Assembly (NCBI RefSeq): GCF_000814675.1
Contig: NZ_JWIG01000008.1
Coordinates: forward strand, 60,593-124,592
Direction: 5' to 3'
Length of the DNA: 64,000 nt
From: Pseudoalteromonas distincta
GTDB taxonomy: Bacteria > Pseudomonadota > Gammaproteobacteria > Enterobacterales > Alteromonadaceae
The notes beneath the pieces are model-generated. The model worked only from the letters and a program-made list of their open reading frames with translations, did not search any database and had not been told where the DNA came from. Of the stretch, positions 1 through 8,760 are shown piece after piece. Positions within the stretch are counted from its first letter, which is position 1, and each line of letters opens with the position of its first letter. A program made the translations under genes and the position numbers.

Positions 1-78
1 TTTAGTAAAAAGCCAATTCCCAAAAGGTAGGCGCTTAAATTTATGCCATATTTGTACAAGTGCAGATTTATTACTCAT
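1..78 (-). CDS. Partial N-terminus, DUF4442-like (hotdog-fold) protein
   Basis: An ATG at 78-76 opens a minus-strand frame that runs out of the window at base 1 after 26 codons. A weak purine-rich ribosome site (TGGAAA) lies about 7 nt upstream. The visible peptide begins MSNKSALVQIWHKFKRLPFG and continues NWLFTK. This Lys/Trp-rich opening resembles DUF4442 proteins (thioesterase-like hotdog fold), which often start with a similar W-K-x-LP-G-x-WLFS segment. The family call is from memory of that opening and only 26 residues are visible. The gene is divergent from the exporter operon at 262, sharing an intergenic region of about 180 bp. Confidence 0.5.
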   Translation of the reverse strand, partial: MSNKSALVQIWHKFKRLPFGNWLFTK

Positions 79-261
79 TATTATTTTCCATCAACAGTTA
101 CTTTTTTAAAATTAACACATCAGACCAGTTTTAAAAAGTGCATTTATGCTGGCTTTTTAGCTTAATCCAATCAAAAAGTAAGAATGACGACCTATGCAGG
201 GGTCATAAGCCCTTTCTTTTTTATGAGTGCCCACCTAAAATACTCGACAAAAGGAGACTCA

Positions 262-1461
262 ATGCAAACACAGCCCGCTAAACCTAATATGACTTTGTTA
301 CTTATCTTAGCGTTACTCGTTATATTTTGCCCTATGGCAATCGATATTTACCTACCTGCTTTTCCAACTATTGCAGAACAATTTGCAGTTACTGAACAAC
401 AAGTACAGCAAACCGTTGCTATTTTTATGCTAACAGTGGGTTTAGGCCAATTAATTGCGGGCCCTTTGGCTGATAGATTTGGCCGAAAACCAGTGGCAGT
501 AGTGGGCATTAGTTTGTATGCAAGCTCTGCATTACTCGCATACTACTCGCCTTCTTTTGAGATATTACTAATAGCACGTGCTTTTCAGGGATTTGGAGCG
601 TGTGCCACATTTGTTGTCGCATTTGCGATAGTGCGTGATAAATATGGTAGTGAACGAAGCGGGCAAATGATCACCTACCTTAACGGGATTGTGTGCTTTA
701 TTCCGGCAATGGCACCTATTTTAGGGGCTTGGCTTACCGTACAGTTTGGCTGGCGTATGAACTTTATGTTTTTAACCGCGTTTGCTATTTTGGGCCTTAT
801 TGTTACCCTATTCTTTTTTAGAGAAACTCGTCCTGCTGATAGTCATTATCAGGGGCATATTTTAGATTTACGTCGCTTTACACCGATTATTAAAACACCG
901 ATATTTTTGTTTAATAGCCTAATTTGTATGGTCTCAATGTCAGCCATATTAGTGTATGTAACGCTCGCACCAGGCTGGCTTATTACACATTTAGGCGGCA
1001 CCGTAGCCGACTTTACTTTTTGGTTTACGTTAAATGCCATAATAAGTATTGTCGCAAGTTTTATTTTACCAACCTACATTAAACGAAATAGCCAACGTGC
1101 TTTGCGTGTCGGTGTGAGTGTACTGGTTTTCTCAGGTATTTTAATGCTAGCCCTTAGCGGTATAGAAACAGCATTTGCGCTTATGCTACCTATCTTAATT
1201 GCTGCATTAGGGTTTGCTTTAAGTTTAGGCTCTGCTGCAGGAATGTCTCTGTCTAGCTTTCCTAAACAAGCAGGCACAGCCTCTGCATTACTCGGTGCTA
1301 TGCAAATGAGTGGCGCAAGTATACTTGTTGTTTTAACCCAATATTTAGGGCTAAGCACACCGTGGTTGATTGCTTTTCACTTATTATTGCTAGTTCCGCT
1401 TTGGCTTATTTTAATGAGCAAAAAAGCACATACTTTACACCCAGCTAAAAGTACTCAATGA
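262..1461 (+). CDS. Bcr/CflA-like MFS drug efflux transporter
   Basis: Predicted inner-membrane proton-driven exporter of 399 residues with about 12 membrane segments, the usual size for the Bcr/CflA branch of DHA1 transporters. The loop 2-3 signature GPLADRFGRKPV is present near residue 70, and the first helix carries the PMAIDIYLPAFP segment typical of this branch. The frame is open further upstream, but the ATG at 262 has a strong AAGGAG at 251-256 and gives the usual short cytoplasmic N-terminus, so I prefer it. Its stop overlaps the start of the LysE-family gene (ATGA), so two exporters are co-translated. Substrate cannot be told; bicyclomycin, sulfonamides or amino-acid derivatives are known for relatives. 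Confidence 0.85.
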   Translation: MQTQPAKPNMTLLLILALLVIFCPMAIDIYLPAFPTIAEQFAVTEQQVQQTVAIFMLTVGLGQLIAGPLADRFGRKPVAVVGISLYASSALLAYYSPSFEILLIARAFQGFGACATFVVAFAIVRDKYGSERSGQMITYLNGIVCFIPAMAPILGAWLTVQFGWRMNFMFLTAFAILGLIVTLFFFRETRPADSHYQGHILDLRRFTPIIKTPIFLFNSLICMVSMSAILVYVTLAPGWLITHLGGTVADFTFWFTLNAIISIVASFILPTYIKRNSQRALRVGVSVLVFSGILMLALSGIETAFALMLPILIAALGFALSLGSAAGMSLSSFPKQAGTASALLGAMQMSGASILVVLTQYLGLSTPWLIAFHLLLLVPLWLILMSKKAHTLHPAKSTQ

Positions 1462-2102
1462 TCAATCCTGACTTTCTAGTCTCATTTTTATTAGCCAGCT
1501 TTTTAATGGCAGTAGCGCCTGGGCCATCAAATGCATTTTTGATGGCGCAAACATTTGCTAATGGTCGAAGCGCTGGTATGCAAAGTGCTTTTGGTTTTGC
1601 ATTAGGTGGGGTTGTTCATACGCTATTTGCTGTTGTAGGCCTAAGCGCAGTACTGAAAGCTTCCCCTAGTGCCTATGCAGCAGTGCAATACGCAGGCGCA
1701 GCATACTTATGCTATTTAGGGTTTATGATGATTAAAGGCACGCTAAATCAGCCAGAGCCGACACCTGGTGACAAGCAAACCGATAAACCGCATATAAGTA
1801 CCAGTAAAAAAAGTAATGTCATGTTTCAGGCCATGATGACTGAAGTATTAAACCCTAAAGTAGCATTATTCTTTATTGCATTTATTCCACAATTTGTAGA
1901 TCCAACGCTTTCATCGGCTACTTTTCAGCTCGCTTTTTTTGGCTTACTTTACCCTCTTTTTGCTTTTCCGATTGACTGCACGTATATTTATTTTGGCGAC
2001 AAAATTGCACAGTTTTTTAGACGTAACCCAAATAGCCAACTTTGGATTGATAGGATCACTGGCATTGTATTTATTGCCCTTGCTATCAATCTATTATTTT
2101 AA
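1458..2102 (+). CDS. LysE/RhtB-family amino-acid exporter
   Basis: A 214-residue membrane protein with about six hydrophobic segments, the normal length of the RhtB/LysE family of amino-acid and homoserine-lactone exporters. The N-terminal hydrophobic stretch ends in the family motif APGPSNAF, and the second half contains the conserved NPKVALFFIAFIPQFV segment. The ATG at 1458 overlaps the previous stop by four bases, indicating translational coupling to the MFS exporter. Acts in the inner membrane; the exported substrate is not evident. The family assignment is secure, the specificity unknown. Confidence 0.88.
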   Translation: MINPDFLVSFLLASFLMAVAPGPSNAFLMAQTFANGRSAGMQSAFGFALGGVVHTLFAVVGLSAVLKASPSAYAAVQYAGAAYLCYLGFMMIKGTLNQPEPTPGDKQTDKPHISTSKKSNVMFQAMMTEVLNPKVALFFIAFIPQFVDPTLSSATFQLAFFGLLYPLFAFPIDCTYIYFGDKIAQFFRRNPNSQLWIDRITGIVFIALAINLLF

Positions 2103-2168
2103 CTAACCTGCACTTTGGTTAAGAGATTTATTCTTCCGAGTTTAGGTTCACCAATAAAAAGAATTAGC

Positions 2169-2633
2169 ATGGAACAAAAAACACAATCTCTTCCCGCACA
2201 AAAAAATATTGCTTTAGTGGCACACGATGGTAAAAAAGCAGCACTAAAATTATGGTGTGAAAAGCACAAAGAAATACTAAGTAAGCACACTTTATATGGC
2301 ACAGGTACTACGGGGCATTTAATCCAAAAAACCACGGGGCTTAATGTAGTTCAGCTTTTAAGTGGTCCTATGGGCGGCGATCAACAACTTGGCGCAAAAA
2401 TAGCAGAACATGAGATACATGTTTTAATATTTTTTTGGGACCCATTAGCATCACAGCCTCATGACCCTGATGTTAAAGCGCTGCTGCGTTTAGCCGCTGT
2501 TTGGAATATTCCGGTGGCGTGTAATGAAGTGAGTGCAGATATGTTATTAAGCTCACCGCTTATGGACGTAGAGCTTGAACGTACATTGCCAGATTACGAA
2601 AAATACCTCGCAACCCGACAAATAGATCTTTAA
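2169..2633 (+). CDS. mgsA: Methylglyoxal synthase
   Basis: Converts dihydroxyacetone phosphate to methylglyoxal plus phosphate, a cytoplasmic bypass of lower glycolysis. The 154-residue product carries the E. coli active-site residues at the same numbers: His19-Asp20 (AHDGKK), Asp71 in GPMGGDQQ, and His98 with Asp101 in ASQPHDPD. The frame is open back to a TTG at 2115, but the ATG at 2169 gives the normal family length and N-terminus. It stands alone, convergent with yegD, with only 19 nt between the two stops. A weak hairpin (AACCT/AGGTT) lies in that gap. Confidence 0.96.
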   Translation: MEQKTQSLPAQKNIALVAHDGKKAALKLWCEKHKEILSKHTLYGTGTTGHLIQKTTGLNVVQLLSGPMGGDQQLGAKIAEHEIHVLIFFWDPLASQPHDPDVKALLRLAAVWNIPVACNEVSADMLLSSPLMDVELERTLPDYEKYLATRQIDL

Positions 2634-2652
2634 ACCTCAATTGTAATCTAGG

Positions 2653-4017
2653 TTATTTATAAAGCATGCTGGCCCATTTAGTCAGGCCAGCAGTTACACT
2701 ACCAAAGTGATCCCCGTTAACCATTTTTATATCGCCTAAGTGCTCACTTAAAGCCGCTTTAATCAATGGTGATTGTGCACTACCGCCTGTTAAATAGATA
2801 ATGTCTGGCGTGGTCGCAGCGTCACTGATTGCTTGTTTTGCTAAAGTAACTATTTGGCTAATACTACTCTCAACGGCAACAGCTAAATCGCTTACCGATA
2901 CATTTTTATTCAGCCCACTATCTAAAAAGCTTAAATCGCAATCAAACGCACTAGCAGACGAAAGTGCTATTTTAGCCGCTTCACCTTGTTGTACTAACTG
3001 ATGGCCTTGCTTGTTTTGCTGTAAATGTATTAAACGCTTATAAAGCTCAGGCGCACTTACATCACGTAATTGTGCATTTAGCTCTCGGGTATGGCTTTCG
3101 CTATAAAATTGGCTTTGTAAGTTTACATCGTTAATTTTACACGCTTGCCAAAACGCTTGATTAGGCAAAGGCAAACCCGATTTAAACGTACTACCTAAAC
3201 CCAATAACGGCATTAAACCATGAAAGCTCAAAGCAATATCTAAATCGTTTCCGCCAACACGTTTACCACTGTGAGATAAAAAATCGCCATCGCGCTGACT
3301 ATTTCCTCTAAAGCTTGGGCCCATTTGTACAAATGAGCAGTCACTTGTACCACCACCAATATCAATAACGAGTACTTTTTGATCCTGAGTTAAATCACTC
3401 TCGTAATCGATACCCGCAGCAAGTGGCTCATATAAAAACTCTACGTCTTTAAAACCAGCGCGTTTAGCAGCACGCTCTAAAATACCGACCGCTTGTTGAT
3501 TTGATTGCTCACCACCCACAGCTTGAAAGTTTACTGGGCGACCAATTACTGTTTGTGTAAGTGTTTTACCTAAAGAGAGCTCAGCGCGTTGCTTAATTTT
3601 TAAGATCATCGCGGTTGCGATATCTTCAAAAAAGTTAATTTGACCTTGCTTTAAACCTGTTGCACCAAAAAATGATTTAGGAGACTTAACAAAATAGCCT
3701 TCTTCAGGGAACTGCACGTACTCGCTAATCGCTTCACGACCAATAAATAGGGTTTCATCTGAAGGTTGTAAATCAAGGTCTGACTTAATACGAGGTAAGG
3801 TATTTAATAATGCTTGGCGCTGCGTTAAAAAGTCATGCTCATGGACTGTGCCATGTAAATGCTTAGCAACAAAATCCACAACCAACGCACTGTGATGAGT
3901 GTAAAGTGTAGACGGTAAGTAATGTTTTCCTTGCTCTAGCGGTACTAATTGAACATTACCCTCGCTCATTACACCCATAGCACAATTAGAACTACCGTAA
4001 TCAAAACCTACAAACAT
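2653..4017 (-). CDS. yegD: Hsp70-family chaperone-like protein YegD
   Basis: A 454-residue protein with the Hsp70/actin ATPase fold. Visible are the phosphate-1 loop (GFDYGSSNCAMGV, residues 4-16), the phosphate-2 loop (VIDIGGGTSDCS) and the adenosine motif (IYLTGGSAQSPLI). It lacks the long C-terminal substrate-binding domain of DnaK and matches the length and motif order of E. coli YegD, including the FVKSPKSF and IGRPVNF segments. Presumed cytoplasmic. No grpE or dnaJ partner lies nearby, and its client and function are unknown. It is upstream (on the minus strand, downstream of) a ligase gene with a 62 nt gap, so co-transcription is possible. Confidence 0.9.
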   Translation of the reverse strand: MFVGFDYGSSNCAMGVMSEGNVQLVPLEQGKHYLPSTLYTHHSALVVDFVAKHLHGTVHEHDFLTQRQALLNTLPRIKSDLDLQPSDETLFIGREAISEYVQFPEEGYFVKSPKSFFGATGLKQGQINFFEDIATAMILKIKQRAELSLGKTLTQTVIGRPVNFQAVGGEQSNQQAVGILERAAKRAGFKDVEFLYEPLAAGIDYESDLTQDQKVLVIDIGGGTSDCSFVQMGPSFRGNSQRDGDFLSHSGKRVGGNDLDIALSFHGLMPLLGLGSTFKSGLPLPNQAFWQACKINDVNLQSQFYSESHTRELNAQLRDVSAPELYKRLIHLQQNKQGHQLVQQGEAAKIALSSASAFDCDLSFLDSGLNKNVSVSDLAVAVESSISQIVTLAKQAISDAATTPDIIYLTGGSAQSPLIKAALSEHLGDIKMVNGDHFGSVTAGLTKWASMLYK

Positions 4018-4079
4018 ACTTCACCACACATTACCAAAAAGGCCGCGCAATTTAGCACACTTTGTAAAATTTATAAATG

Positions 4080-4922
4080 CTATAAACTATCTCTGACCCG
4101 TAAAAAACTGGCAAAACGCGGTAACCCATTTTTTGTTAAGCCATGAAATCGGTACGTTACAGTACTACCAATCTCCGGTGGAGCGGCTCGCTGTGCATCA
4201 TTAAACCCAGTACCAATAGAAAACACCTGCCCCTGCGCTGTTTTTACCCTCAATGCCCCTAACATACCTTGATATTTACCTTTGCCTGGTAAGTGCGCAA
4301 TTACAACCGCTTCTGCATCTAAATAAGGTTTTAATTTTAGTAGTGCATTACTTCTTCCATTGCTGTGCTTAGCGCTGGCCAAATGAAGCATTACGCCCTC
4401 GCCGCCCTGCTTAGTTATGTTCTCAAAATACTCTGTAAGCTGCTCATTATTTGTAAAACTATATTGAACTACAGCACTAATGTGCGGCGAGTTTAGGCTA
4501 GTAATAAGCTCATTATAGTTTTTATAGCGAGTGCTAAAAGGCAGATTTTTATCTGGCATATCAAATACTTTATAAGTAATAGTTTGCCAATCATGATTAT
4601 TAGGTTTTTTAGTTCTGACTATGCCACTAAGCGCAGAAAAGTGCTCACGTTTAGTCCACAGCTCACCATCAAGCCATACATTTGGCAATGGCACTGTAAA
4701 CCAACTTGGCGCATTGATAATATTACCCTTACGAGTGACAAACTCCGTGCCGGTCCAGATAGCTCTTACGCCATCATATTTTTCACTGACTAAATATTTA
4801 CTTACATCATAATGCTTAGTTTCGTCATATACTTTAGCCAGTAAAACAGACGGTTGTGCTGCACTTATGCATTGCGTAAAAAGTACAATAACAATTAAAA
4901 GCAGGTGTTTAATAGTAAACAT
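4080..4922 (-). CDS. Periplasmic ATP-dependent DNA ligase (Lig E type)
   Basis: Predicted minimal DNA ligase that seals nicks using ATP. From the ATG at 4922 it is 280 residues, beginning with a signal peptide (hydrophobic residues 7-19, cleavage near ISA-A at 19-22), so it should be exported. Motif I is EKYDGVR with the AMP-accepting lysine at Lys48. Motif III (KVFDMPD), motif IV (GGEGVMLH) and motif V (LLKLKPY) follow, and a short OB-fold completes the enzyme. There is no added DNA-binding domain, as expected for Lig E. Exported Lig E proteins have been proposed to act on extracellular or incoming DNA; that role is not shown here. A TTG at 4934 would add four residues and is less likely. 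Confidence 0.85.
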   Translation of the reverse strand: MFTIKHLLLIVIVLFTQCISAAQPSVLLAKVYDETKHYDVSKYLVSEKYDGVRAIWTGTEFVTRKGNIINAPSWFTVPLPNVWLDGELWTKREHFSALSGIVRTKKPNNHDWQTITYKVFDMPDKNLPFSTRYKNYNELITSLNSPHISAVVQYSFTNNEQLTEYFENITKQGGEGVMLHLASAKHSNGRSNALLKLKPYLDAEAVVIAHLPGKGKYQGMLGALRVKTAQGQVFSIGTGFNDAQRAAPPEIGSTVTYRFHGLTKNGLPRFASFLRVRDSL

Positions 4923-4955
4923 TGGCGCATCCAAGCACGTAAAAGTTGGCTTAAA

Positions 4956-5612
4956 CTATAGTTGAGATTGCGCCCATTGCCAAAACTCATCTAAGTTGCT
5001 CATTTGATAGGTAGCTTGGCTAAAGTCGTGATCTTTAGTGTGGCTATTAGCAATGGCTACAACACGTAACAAAGCATTATTAGCAGCTGTTACCCCTGTG
5101 TAAGTATCCTCAACAGCAATTGCATTGCCAGGTTGTATATTTATCTGCTCAAGTGCCAGTAAATACGGATCCCCTGCAGGTTTAGGATTAGTTACATCAT
5201 CTTTTGTAACCACCGTATCAAACAGCTCATAAAACCCTAAGCCTTTCAGTATTGGCATAGCTTCACTTTTAGCACTGCCTGTTACTAGCGCCATTTTTAA
5301 GCCACTCGCTTTTACAGCTTTCAATGTTTGCTCTGTAAATGGCATCAGTGGCGGTAAATATGTTACTACATATTCACCAAATAAACGGTATTTTTCATCT
5401 GCTAAAAACTGTGCACTTACCGATAAGTTATGCTCTTGCTTAATTTCGATTGCGGCTTCTAAAGTGGGCCGTCCCGAAAAGCGCTGACAAAAATCATTTT
5501 CTAAATAACTAACACCGTAGGGTTTAAGTAATTTACTCCAGCATACAAAGTGCATGCTTTCTGAATCAACTAATGTGCCATCCATATCAAATAATATTGC
5601 TTTTAAAGTCAT
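4956..5612 (-). CDS. HAD-superfamily phosphatase, beta-phosphoglucomutase-like
   Basis: A cytoplasmic haloacid-dehalogenase-like hydrolase of about 218 residues. The nucleophile motif FDMDGTLVDS is at the very N-terminus (Asp nucleophile and acid/base Asp two residues on). Motif II is ALVTGSAKS, motif III lysine lies in KPAGDPY, and motif IV is AVEDTYTG. A helical cap sits between motifs I and II, as in the PGMB/phosphatase subfamily (YqaB, YniC). Substrate is unknown, probably a sugar phosphate. Two in-frame ATGs lie at 5618 and 5612; AAGGA abuts the first but is 6 nt from the second, so 5612 is favoured. The ligase gene starts 33 nt downstream. Confidence 0.85.
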   Translation of the reverse strand: MTLKAILFDMDGTLVDSESMHFVCWSKLLKPYGVSYLENDFCQRFSGRPTLEAAIEIKQEHNLSVSAQFLADEKYRLFGEYVVTYLPPLMPFTEQTLKAVKASGLKMALVTGSAKSEAMPILKGLGFYELFDTVVTKDDVTNPKPAGDPYLLALEQINIQPGNAIAVEDTYTGVTAANNALLRVVAIANSHTKDHDFSQATYQMSNLDEFWQWAQSQL

Positions 5613-5653
5613 CCTCATTCCTTATTTAACTTGAGCTAAATTTTGACAATAAA

Positions 5654-5676
5654 AAAAGGCGCCTTAAGCACCTTTT
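5654..5676 (-). terminator. Intrinsic terminator after the 99-residue gene
   Basis: A nine-base stem, AAAAGGCGC against GCACCTTTT with one G-T wobble, and a five-base loop. It is followed on the minus strand by a T run (5651-5657), just beyond the stop at 5689. Confidence 0.8.
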
Positions 5677-5688
5677 ATATAAATACAG

Positions 5689-5988
5689 TTATTGCGTTAA
5701 GCCTGCTGGCGGCTCACCCGTTGCTTCCTCACCCGTTTCAACATCAACAAGCTCGTAGCCACGCGTTTTACGTACAACTTTAAGTACTGGTTTATCAAAT
5801 GCTGTTTTTAAACGCTCCGAGTCATCTTTTAACTCATCTAAGGTTGTTCCAAAAGGGGCTGCGCCAGTTTCTGACCAGTTAGTTACTTTACCATTTAGGT
5901 TATATTCTACTTCATGTATTTGATATTGCGCTGCTTCGTCTTTCGTTGCTTCACAAAAAATTACACGGTAATTCCAAAATCCAGCCAT
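5689..5988 (-). CDS. Conserved-looking small protein of unknown function
   Basis: A 99-residue soluble protein with no signal peptide or membrane segment, starting MAGFWNYRVIF. It is acidic, with no cysteine pair or zinc motif; the C-terminus is Gly/Pro/Glu-rich (TGEEATGEPPAGL). The Trp-Asn-Tyr-Arg opening and regular beta/alpha pattern look like a genuine folded protein. It is bounded by its own terminator at 5654-5676 and starts just downstream of the terminator of the TonB receptor, so it is a single-gene unit. I do not recognise the family and assign no function. Confidence 0.7.
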   Translation of the reverse strand: MAGFWNYRVIFCEATKDEAAQYQIHEVEYNLNGKVTNWSETGAAPFGTTLDELKDDSERLKTAFDKPVLKVVRKTRGYELVDVETGEEATGEPPAGLTQ

Positions 5989-6041
5989 CTTTTTATCTCT
6001 TTAAATTAATTAACGCTACTTTACCAGCTTTATAAAAACAT

Positions 6042-6066
6042 AAAAGCCCGCACAAGGCAGGCTTTT
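6042..6066 (-). terminator. Intrinsic terminator of TonB receptor gene
   Basis: Stem AAAAGCCCGC against GCAGGCTTTT with one mismatch and a short loop, lying about 28 bp past the receptor stop on the minus strand, with flanking A/T runs. Confidence 0.8.
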
Positions 6067-6093
6067 AAAAATTAATATAATTTAAGGTTATCT

Positions 6094-8346
6094 TTAGAAG
6101 AAGTTAACTTTAAATTCAGCACCTACATAACGCTCTTCGTTAACAATACCTGTATTGTTATTAAAGTCTACAGCACCAATAACTTGTTGCTCGTCAAATA
6201 AGTTACGAACAAATGCAGCAACTTCGTATTCGTAATCGCCTTCAGACCATGTGTAACCTGTACGCAAACCTGTTTCAATAAGCTCTTTACCTTCAAACTC
6301 TACTGATTCGTAAAGGAACATGTTGATTTTACTGCGATAAGAAATATCACCGCTTGCGAAGAAGTTACCATCGGCAAGTTCTTTAGTGTAACGAAGCGTA
6401 AAGTTAGAGATCCACTCAGGAGCATGCGGTAAGCTATTACCATCAAGTAGAGCAAAACCTGAATTGTTAATTGGATCAGTCACGTTTAATGTAACACGGT
6501 CAGGTACAGGTATGGATATACTGTCATCTTTTATTTCAGTTTTATTGTAGCTTAAGTTAAATGTTGCATTTAGCTCATCGCTTAATACCCACTGTGTGTC
6601 TAACTCAAAACCGTAGCCTGTTGTTTTATCTGCATTGATTAAGCGGTTAGTGTTTGTATCACCACCTACAGCAGTAAGTTGCTGGTCATCCATCGTGTAA
6701 TAAAACACAGTGGCGTTAACACGGCCTTGCCCGTCTAGCACGTCTGATTTAATACCAGTTTCGTAAGAAGTGATTGTTTCTGACTCTGCCGTAGTTGCTT
6801 CACTACCAAACAAAACACGACCTTGTATACTTGGTGCACGGAAGCTATTTGCTACACGGCCGTACCAGTTAACATCGTCGTTTACTTTGTAGTTTGCCGA
6901 TAAATCCCAGCTAATATGGTCATCGCTTAAATTGAGATTAACTGGTGGTATTGGAGCACCCACTAACCGATTAGCAGAAAAATCTTTTTCATCATCTGAA
7001 TAACGAAGTCCAGCTGTTACTTTTAAATCATCAGATACAACATAATCTACAGAACCAAATACTGCCCATGCTGTTGTATCTTGTTGCTGCTCAACATAAC
7101 CGTTTAATACACCATTATCAGCGGTGTTATAATTAAAGTTTTCAATTGTCAGCTCTTCATCAAAGTAAAATACACCTACTTGATAATTTAAATCACCATC
7201 AAAGTTACTAGATAAACGTAGTTCTTGCGTTAACTGGTCGTGATCTGGAATACCATCGGCACTTTCAGCCTCAAATGGGACAAAACCAGGACCATTATCT
7301 TGTCCACAAAAACCACAACCATAACCGCCGTCGATGTCAGCGCGAGAATAAATTTCAGCACTTTCCCATGCAGAAATAGAAGTAATTGTGTGGTTTTTAA
7401 GTTCCCACTCAAGCTTTAAGCTTGCACCTTCAGATTCTACTTGTTGAGTAGAGCGAGATGCCGCATCTTGATAAACAACATCATTTTCGTAGTTATCTAC
7501 TAGCTCATTAGTACCCGCTTTAATTACATTTGCACGAAAGGCAATTGGTGAGCCATCTAAGTCACGTGTGTGATAGTTTAATAAAGCAGTAAAATCATCG
7601 CCTTCATATAAAAACTGAACGCGTGCCGCTTTTTCAGTGTAACCACCTTGCTCATCTTTAGCTTCAAAGCCTGGAGCTTGGTTATCAATGTAATCGTCTT
7701 TGTCTTGCCATAATAATGAAACACGAGCAGATAAACGGTCAGTTAAAGCACCACCTACAGCACCACTTGTATCTACAGCACCACGGCTACCGTATGAAAC
7801 AGAGCCATAACCATCAAATTCTTGGCTTGGTTTAACAGTATCAAACTTAACAAGGCCAGCTGGCGTGTTACGGCCAAATAGCGTTCCTTGAGGACCACGT
7901 AATACTTCTACGCGTTCAACATCAAATACTGGGAAACCTTTTAAAATTGCATTTTCTTGAACTACTTCATCAACAACAAGTGATACTGGCTGTGATGCAT
8001 TCAAATCGAAATCGGTATTACCTAAACCACGAACGTAAAAGCGTGGGAATGAACGACCAAATGAAGACTCAATAGATAAACTTGGAATTTTCGCATTTAA
8101 AAAGCGAATATCCATACCTGCAGAGCTATATGCATCAAGGTTATCACCTTGTAATGCAGATACAGCTACAGGTACTTCTTGTGCATTTTCTACGCGTTTA
8201 CGGGCGGTAACTTGAATAACTTCTAGTTGATTGCTTTTTTTAGCCGTTTCTTCTTCAGCGGCGAATGCTGAAATAGATGTGCCAGCAGCAGATAGTAGTG
8301 CAGCGTTAATAATTGTCGCTATTGCAGATTTCTTTAATGATTTCAT
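6094..8346 (-). CDS. TonB-dependent outer-membrane receptor
   Basis: A 750-residue outer-membrane receptor that would take up a ligand using energy from TonB-ExbBD. A signal peptide ends near AFA-AEEE (residue 29). A TonB-box-like stretch (EVIQVTARKR) is followed by the plug domain, including the conserved VERVEVLRGPQGTLFGRN segment, and then a 22-strand-type barrel ending in the aromatic C-terminus FKVNFF. The plug signature and VTARK box put it in the large FyuA-like iron-complex/xenobiotic receptor group common in Alteromonadales. The ligand cannot be read; no siderophore or sugar genes flank it. It is a single-gene unit with its own terminator and a long upstream region. Confidence 0.9.
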   Translation of the reverse strand: MKSLKKSAIATIINAALLSAAGTSISAFAAEEETAKKSNQLEVIQVTARKRVENAQEVPVAVSALQGDNLDAYSSAGMDIRFLNAKIPSLSIESSFGRSFPRFYVRGLGNTDFDLNASQPVSLVVDEVVQENAILKGFPVFDVERVEVLRGPQGTLFGRNTPAGLVKFDTVKPSQEFDGYGSVSYGSRGAVDTSGAVGGALTDRLSARVSLLWQDKDDYIDNQAPGFEAKDEQGGYTEKAARVQFLYEGDDFTALLNYHTRDLDGSPIAFRANVIKAGTNELVDNYENDVVYQDAASRSTQQVESEGASLKLEWELKNHTITSISAWESAEIYSRADIDGGYGCGFCGQDNGPGFVPFEAESADGIPDHDQLTQELRLSSNFDGDLNYQVGVFYFDEELTIENFNYNTADNGVLNGYVEQQQDTTAWAVFGSVDYVVSDDLKVTAGLRYSDDEKDFSANRLVGAPIPPVNLNLSDDHISWDLSANYKVNDDVNWYGRVANSFRAPSIQGRVLFGSEATTAESETITSYETGIKSDVLDGQGRVNATVFYYTMDDQQLTAVGGDTNTNRLINADKTTGYGFELDTQWVLSDELNATFNLSYNKTEIKDDSISIPVPDRVTLNVTDPINNSGFALLDGNSLPHAPEWISNFTLRYTKELADGNFFASGDISYRSKINMFLYESVEFEGKELIETGLRTGYTWSEGDYEYEVAAFVRNLFDEQQVIGAVDFNNNTGIVNEERYVGAEFKVNFF

Positions 8347-8397
8347 GTCGGGTATTAACCTTTAGTATGCACTCTTGTTCAACGGTTTTTTGTGTTG
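8347..8397 (-). other. Leader of TonB receptor gene
   Basis: Untranslated region directly before the receptor start. No recognisable riboswitch; the start ATG is at 8346. A short palindrome adjoins it at 8398-8415. Confidence 0.3.
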
Positions 8398-8415
8398 CGC
8401 AATGTATTCATTGCG
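8398..8415. promoter_or_regulatory. Perfect palindrome, possible operator
   Basis: CGCAATG, a four-base spacer TATT, then CATTGCG: a perfect seven-base inverted repeat about 55 bp before the TonB receptor start. Size and position fit a dimeric repressor site, but no regulator gene lies beside it. This is inference from symmetry alone. Confidence 0.35.
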
Positions 8416-8724
8416 GGCTCGTACAATTTTTCGCGACTTGCTATATGGCGCGCGGACCTCATCACCGAGAGTACAAAACGGAGTAACAAGGCTGAACGAA
8501 CGATTAAGATTATACCATTGTGTAATAATTTTACTGCATAAATATGAACATAAATGGAAACTTTTTTGCAACATTTAACTACAAGATTACGTGTTTTTAT
8601 CAATATTTAGATGCGAAAACCTAATAATAAGGACATATGTCCTTTATTGAAGATCGCGAAGTAAAGTAGGAAAAATAGATTGCTTTACATATTAACCCAA
8701 AATAGAAACGTTATGGTTACTCAT
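8416..8724. other. Intergenic region without a supported gene
   Basis: About 300 bp between the TonB receptor and the mscS-like gene. Three overlapping open frames exist on both strands, but none has a ribosome site or coding-like composition, and they are mutually exclusive. It must contain the receptor promoter; I cannot place it with confidence. Confidence 0.5.
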
Positions 8725-8753
8725 AAAAAAAGTCACCCGCAAGCGACTTTTTT
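8725..8753 (-). terminator. Intrinsic terminator of mscS-like gene
   Basis: AAAAAAGTC against GACTTTTTT, a nine-base perfect stem, 8 bp beyond the stop of the channel gene on the minus strand. Confidence 0.85.
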
Positions 8754-8760
8754 ATTAGAA

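Noticed and set aside
8362..8603. Three overlapping open frames of 67-74 codons on both strands before the TonB receptor
   Set aside because: They overlap each other, lack ribosome sites and have no protein-like pattern; the region is better read as the receptor leader.
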